From assembly GCA_030549495.1 (NCBI GenBank), contig JAUIRK010000964.1:558001-622000 (forward strand): 64,000 nucleotides of DNA, read 5' to 3'. The notes beneath the pieces were generated by a model. The model saw nothing but the letters and a program-made list of their open reading frames with translations, searched no databases and was not told where the DNA came from. How positions within the stretch are numbered: the first letter of the stretch is position 1; each line of letters opens with the position of its first letter. Below are positions 59,045 through 64,000 of this stretch, one piece after another. The DNA comes from Nectonema munidae (lineage: Eukaryota; Nematomorpha; Nectonematoida; Nectonematidae). Both the position numbers and the translations under genes were made by a program.

Positions 59045-61548
59045 CTGGAAGGAAAAAACTCTCCGGAGGAAAAAAACCCCCGTGGAAAAAAACCCTCCTT
59101 TGAAAAAACTTAGATGGATAGAATTATTCATTGTTATGAGACTTGTAATATAGATAACTTAAAATAAAGTGACATTAGAAGATCAAAATTTTATTTTATA
59201 GTAAAAAATAAACTGTATTATATATGACTGTAAAACTCAAAAACTTAGATTACTTTTTAGAAAACATAAAATTGATCTACTTTCTATGTCTTCCACGATA
59301 TTTTTAATACGATTATTCGAGTCTTTGTATTTCTTTTTTTGTTTGATTGGAGGATGACCTGCAAAAATTGTGTCACAAATGTTTCTTGTATCGCCTGCTC
59401 TTTTTGAATGCATCTTAAAAAGGCAAAAATATTGGGATGTGAACAACCAACTGGTGATGCGAAACTTCGATGCCATCCTTCAAGTTTTTGGTAGGTCTTC
59501 TTGAACTCTTGCATACATATTCCAAATACTTTTATCGAATCTTGGTTGTCTTCGGATTCGACGACTACACTTTCCAATGTAATTATCTTCGAAATAATTT
59601 AGCACATCGGTTGCCTCTTCAGGTAGAAACTCCGCCAAGACATCAAAGGCTAAAGAAGGTATCATCCGCATTTTTAATGAGAAGTCAGCATTTGTAGTAT
59701 ATAAGTGTGTGAGACCAAACTCTTGAATTTTTCTATAAATATTTTGACTCAGATGAAAAAAACATCCTTTAATCTCCGTAGAGGTAAAAATATTTGCGAT
59801 GCTGTTAATCATAGCTTTTTCAAAATCGATCATTATACTTTCTGGATTTTGATTGTTAGTTATATTTTGCACTTTCTTTATTAAAAATAAATATGTTGTC
59901 TCTGATTTGTTCGGCAACAAACAATATAACACAGGTACTGCGCGACCGCCCATAAAAACGTGTATTGTGTACACTTGACAAAAAGGCTAGGTGTAACACT
60001 AAAAGTTCCATCCATGTACCAATGTTTGAAATTTTGTAAGTATAACACACTCTTTTCGGAACCAAAAATTATAATTATTTCATTTGCTGCACCGGAATCA
60101 TAAAGAAGAAACTGATCACCATTTTTTGTACGAGTGTACTCAGGAGGAATAACAAGATCTTCAGTACTTTGCGGTACTGAAAGTAGATTTTGGCTTCTTT
60201 GTCTACATTTTCTAAGACTTCTTTTCAAATGACACAGCGTGGGTAAGTTGGCCGTAGATTCTTCATTCATGCCTTCAACTGTAAGGCTAATTATTTGCTG
60301 GGGTTTTTTGAATGTATTTTTAACTCGATTTTTCATTTTTTGCAGTGCCTTTAAATTTTTTACTCGAATAAAATTTGGTGCGTGAGTATGATCGTTTACT
60401 TTACCCACAAATTTATCTTTGACTTTTATTTTAGCCTTACAAAAGTTTGAAGAACGTCGCAATTCACACTCATACGATAAAACATCATTAACTAATTCTT
60501 TTTGCTTTAAGTAAACATAGCCTTCAAAAGCAAAATTTTTGCCTCCTTTGTTAGAGTTAATGAATTCCATGTATTAATTTTTCGAACTTAAATATAATCA
60601 AAAACATGGTAAGATGATATTACGCTTATGTAAACTTCTATCAATGTACCTTCTAAATTTAGAATATTAATATTTATATTATTAAAAAACACATTAATTT
60701 TTCACTATGATAAACATACTCTAGAGCAGATTTCTCAACGTTGGCCTAAAAAAATGGGCCACAACGACATAAAGTTTACATGAAAGGAATTGGCATTTCA
60801 TTTGAAAAATAAATATTAAAATGAAGAATTTTTTTGCAGCAAATTAATTTTAAATTAAAATCTCAAAGTAATCTCGAAAAAAATAATTAATAAATGAAAA
60901 ACTTACCGTTAAGATCAAAAGGACTAGTGATAAAAAAGAGACGATCAAGAAATATTTCAAACTTTCACAAAAATGAAGAACAATGATTATGAAGTTGCTT
61001 ATTTATACCCATGCAAAGAATTTTTGAAGGCATAAAGACATATTGTAATCTACTTAATGATAGTTTATTTTGTTTTCTATATACATAGTGAATAAAAAAG
61101 ATTAGTTTTTCAAAGTGTATGTGTAACAAGTATGAAAGCAACTAATCTTCAAGCTAGTAGCTCTAATCCCTGATAAATGTCTTATTGTGGTAGTACAGTT
61201 TCCTGTTTACAAAAAATTTACTAATAATAATTACAATCTGAACAGACTAATAATTAAATAAGAAATAAAATATTTTAATTTGTTTCCTATATTAAAAAAG
61301 ATTATTGTTTGATAGATATAAAAGAATTAGAGTTCCAAGTAATAACAAAAAAAATCGTAAAAACAGAAAAGATTCTCATAAAGTCTATGAAGTCTAGATA
61401 AAATTTAAAATACTTTATATATAGCCCTTTTTGTTAAATTATATTAACCTTTAGTAAAACAATATATATTTACTAGAGGATGAGAGAAGAGAGGGAGGGG
61501 GTTTATTCCTCTAGCGGATTATTTCCAGGGGGATTTTTTCCTAGAACC
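59045..61548 (-). mobile_element. FLYWCH-MULE transposon with TIRs and 10-bp target duplication
   Basis: The target duplication ATTGGAATAG lies at 59035-59044 and 61549-61558. Both termini are G/A-rich and pair as imperfect inverted repeats of about 55 bp: the left starts CTGGAAGGAAAAAACTCTCC, the inverted right GGTTCTAGGAAAAAATCCCC, and both run on to ACCC(C)CTCC. A 10-bp duplication fits the MULE range. The transposase is on the minus strand at 60570-59284. The 900 bp between its start and the right end is AT-rich, non-coding. Complete in outline but with a broken transposase. Confidence 0.85.
59284..60570 (-). CDS. FLYWCH zinc finger-MULE transposase (two frameshifts)
   Basis: The ATG at 60570 opens MEFINSNKGGKNFAFEGYVY. 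The N-terminal FLYWCH finger shows 'FEGYVY', 'SYECELRRSSNFCKAKI' and 'NDHTHAP' (Cys, Cys, His, His). After a linker comes the MULE core: 'HWYMDGTFSVTP' (first Asp), 'CLLPNKSETTY', 'SIMIDFEKAMINSI' (second Asp), 'GCFFHLSQNIYRKIQ' (C...H), then a C-terminal 'FEDNYIG' and 'RSFASPVGCSHPNIF'. The frame changes near 59940 and again near 59530; otherwise the protein is open. It cuts and pastes the surrounding element by DDE chemistry. Related domesticated proteins exist in animals, but the two breaks argue against a host role. Confidence 0.85.
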
Positions 61549-61916
61549 ATTGGAATAGCATTCTTGGCGTAGACAGAACGTTCAATCTTGGCCCGTGTTT
61601 TATAACATGTACTGACTTCTAAGACACAGAGTTAATTAGGAAATCAAAAAAAGTATCTCCAATAATATTAGGTCCTGTCTATTTTCATTGGAATGGAAAA
61701 TACGATACATATGCTAAATTTTTTTAGCATTTATCACTCAAATTGGAAAGTGATTTTAATGCTGAAATTAAAACTAATATTTTGCTAATAGGCACGGACG
61801 AAGAAAAAGCTTTAGTTAAAAGTATTCAAAAAAATTTCCCAAAAGCAAACATTTTATTCTGCTTTAGACATTTAGAAAATAATATTAAACGATATCTGCC
61901 ACAAAAAATAGGAATG
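61549..61916 (+). CDS. MULE catalytic core of the OTU element
   Basis: After the target duplication, the plus strand reads 'LGVDRTFNLGPCFITCTDF' (first catalytic Asp, about 61570), 'ILGPVYFHWNGKYDTYAKFF' (61668-61727), 'LLIGTDEEKALVKSIQKNF' (second Asp, 61785-61840), 'ILFCFRHLENNIKRYL' (C...H) and stops matching at about 61913. Two breaks lie in the first half. The order D, D, C..H is that of MULE transposases, but the sequence differs clearly from the FLYWCH-MULE nested in it. From 61917 the strand becomes (GA)n, the tail of the LINE on the other strand. Confidence 0.7.
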
Positions 61917-64000
61917 AGAGAGAGAGAGAGAGAGAGAAAAAAAATTTATTGTATCATAAAAACATCAACAACAAAAAAATGACAGTGAATTTTCATATGT
62001 AAATACATAGATATATATTTTCTATAATACATATATATTTACAAGATGATTCATATAAGTTTGATTTGTTATTACAGGAAAAATCAGTAGCCAGAAATGG
62101 CCGTCAAATAGATTTTTCCATTAATGAAAAAATTATACTGACAGATGCACTATAAAAGTTCACAGAAGTATTTAAAAAATCCTAATTATACATACTTACT
62201 CAAAAAATAATTTTTAATTGTTTTTTTGAAAGAAAGTAGAGACATTGGTAGATTCTCAAAGAGGTTCATATTATCTACGTAAAAATCACTTGCCTTTTTT
62301 TCCAAAGATATTGTTGATCCTTTTAGTCTGTATGAAATTTTTAGAGGTTTTTGAGAGTTTCTAGTGTTATATGTAACATTATCTCTATACATGATTGGTG
62401 GGCTGAATATATTTTGCAGACAACCATTGAAATATTTGAAAAGAAATATTCCAAGTCTTTGTCTAAAGATATCTTCAACCTTCAGTAAATTGTTGCTGAT
62501 GAAAATTTCAGCAGTATGATCCGTCCTATTCATATTAAAAATAACTCTCAATGTTTTCTTTTGTATGATCTGTAAGCGTTTGTTACCATAAGGAAAAAAA
62601 TTTATGATGCTGTAATTTTTGTAGGAAAGAAACAATTGTTTATAAATCAAAATTTTTACTTTTAAAGGAAAAATATTTTTCCCGAAATATAAAATGCCAA
62701 TCACTCGGTTCAAATTATGAGCCAATTGATCTGTGTGCTGCTTAAACTTAAGTTGATGATCAAAAATTAATCCAAGTATTTTCAAACTAGTTTCTTCTGC
62801 GATACCTGTTGACTTCAAAATTTCGTGTTTCCTCCTTTTTTTAGAGATTACCATGTATTTTGATTTATTCTTGTATAAGTTATTTTCTAAACACCAATCA
62901 TACAAATTGTTCAAACTTTCGTTTAAACTACTAATATCAATAACTTCACCTTTTTTATTTTAGACAGAGGTAGGATGGCACAAATGTCGTCTGCAAAAAG
63001 CATAAAATCAAAAATGCTTGGAAGGTGGAAAATTTCGTTGATTGCAATACAGAAAAGTAAGGGTCCCAAAATGGAACCCTGAGGAACTCCATTTTTAAGG
63101 ACCAACTTCCCAGAAAAGACATCATTAACTTTTACAATTTGTCTTCTACTAGTAAGATACGATTCGAGAAATAGCAATGAATCCCTGCTGAGACCACATT
63201 CTTTCAAGTTTTATAAAATTGATGAGTGAATAACCCGATCGAAAGCTTTTGATAAATCAAAAAGGAAAATTAGTGCATCATCCTTACCCTCTAGAATTTT
63301 AACTATCTTATTAATGAGACAGGAATGAAAAGATTCAATCGAATAATATTGACGAAACCCGAATTGATAATCATTTAGATAGTTGATCGAAGTTAAATAA
63401 TACTTTAACTGGTGGTGAATGAACCCTTCAAATATTTTTGAAAGTGTTGGGATGATTGATATGGGTCGGTAATTGTCTATACAGTTTTTGTCATCTTTCT
63501 TATACATGGGAACGACTTTATTAAGCTTGAGAGTATCAGGAAAGATGCAATTTTTTATAGAAATATATATAGCTTTACATAAAGTGTCACAAATATTGTG
63601 CTTTATCAGTTTTACATGATTGATTGATACTCCATAGATATCTTTAGTGTGATTATTCTTCATTTTATCTATAATTAATATCAGACTCTCATTTGAACAA
63701 AGTTCGAATATAAAAGATTCAGCTGAATTACTTATATAGTCGTAATTGCGCTTATTCGGTGAGTCATAGCAAAATTTTTGTTAAAAATATTGGCTAACGT
63801 ATAATCATCGTAGTACTCATCATTTTCTTTGATAGTTAATTTTTTACTGTTCTTACCTTTTAGAATCCTATTGATGCTTTACCATGTCTTTTGAGTTGAG
63901 TTACAAGTAGAGAAAATTCCATAATAATACTCTTGTTTCAGATTTCTAATTTTATACTTGATTCGATTTTTTAATGAGGTATACTCTCTTTTCATATTTA
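61917..64000 (-). mobile_element. LINE, minus strand, running off the right edge
   Basis: A non-LTR retrotransposon related to the copy at 36.7-38.7 kb. The RT is at 63663-62186, its upstream part in broken frames to 64000, where the start lies outside the window. The 3' UTR is about 270 bp and ends CAATAAATTTTTTTTCTCTC, a (CT)n tail at 61917-61946, like the AATAAAT-(microsatellite) tails at 21043 and 26045. It inserted into the OTU-MULE. A stretch at 62078-62150 gives a protein-like plus-strand frame (EKSVARNGRQIDFSINEK), so the exact 3' junction should be regarded as provisional. Confidence 0.7.
62186..63663 (-). CDS. LINE reverse transcriptase (broken)
   Basis: Minus strand. RT blocks: 'VVPMYKKDDKNCIDNYRPIS', 'DYQFGFRQYYSIES', 'LIFLFDLSKAFDRVIH', then an in-frame stop (63208-63210) and 'NGVPQGSILGPLLFCIAINE', catalytic 'FMLFADDI'. 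A frame change follows near 62920, then 'YDWCLENNLYKNKSKYMVIS', 'LKILGLIFDHQLKF', and the C-terminal 'LPMSLLSFKKTIKNYFL'. Upstream of 63663 the frame is interrupted twice before the window edge (KREYTSLKNRIKYKIRNLKQ at 63990-63930). The ADD box and the G-V-P-Q-G block are intact; the copy as a whole is not. Confidence 0.88.

Larger units (their letters stand above)
57608..61916 (+). mobile_element. OTU-protease MULE transposon, interrupted twice
   Basis: Plus-strand coding blocks that read as one family. First an OTU-like domain (57608-58100), then a coil-like linker, a Cys/His finger (58590-58730), a helical part (58829-59040), and a MULE transposase core (61560-61916). The core is split by the 2.5-kb FLYWCH-MULE at 59045-61548 and cut off on the right by the LINE whose tail starts at 61917. 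MULE transposases cut and paste with 8-11 bp target duplications. The presence of the OTU domain suggests the same combination as OTU-bearing Mutator-like elements, but here the combination has only been read by eye. Confidence 0.6.

Noticed and set aside
61743-61982. Plus-strand protein ending in an Arg-Glu repeat (RERERERKK)
   Set aside because: The Arg-Glu run is the translation of the (GA)n LINE tail; the real MULE coding ends just before it.

Overview
The window looks like intron-rich, very AT-rich nuclear DNA from an invertebrate. The signs are single exons with GT/AG splice sites, a dense load of mixed transposons, tRNA-derived SINEs and long tracts with no coding signal. A crustacean such as a copepod would fit, but that is a guess from the overall look; nothing here proves the species. 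There is no operon, rRNA, CRISPR array or intact tRNA gene. I saw no LTR-retrovirus or Polinton core genes.
Host genes. At the left end, four exons on the minus strand (10359-10190, 4982-4893, 1140-1069, 927-709) join in phase. They encode the N-terminal GTPase-binding/FH3 part of a formin, closest by eye to DAAM; the rest of the gene lies off the left edge. A GC-richer block at 30.9-31.3 kb could be a promoter or first exon. A minus-strand piece at 42.6-42.9 kb carries the signature of the last armadillo repeat of beta-catenin. An unrecognised exon-like stretch lies at 26.9-27.07 kb.
Repeats by region. 0-17.4 kb: formin introns with hAT and MITE remnants and a tRNA SINE; one 868-bp hAT at 16.3-17.2 kb has perfect 8-bp target duplications. 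18.0-19.4 kb: a 1.4-kb GATA microsatellite. 21-26.8 kb: a LINE 3' end, a degraded hAT transposase gene, a broken LINE and a degenerate minisatellite. 33.6-38.7 kb: an unclassified transposase-like gene split by a MITE, a second SINE and a 5'-truncated LINE. 41.8-47.7 kb: a hAT C-terminus, two abutting Helitron ends (one a complete 2.08-kb non-autonomous copy), and a hAT inserted in the end of a MITE. 48.2-52.9 kb: a nearly intact LINE next to a piggyBac remnant.
The most interesting region is 53.9-64 kb, a stack of plain DNA transposons. First comes a Transposase_21/CACTA-like transposase cut by a 109-bp-arm near-perfect palindrome, with a possible companion gene. Next is a MULE-type transposase preceded by an OTU-like cysteine protease domain and a Cys/His finger. 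A second, unrelated FLYWCH-MULE sits inside it with clear terminal inverted repeats and a 10-bp target duplication. Finally a LINE interrupts the right side with its (CT)n tail. The order of insertion can be read directly from the junctions.
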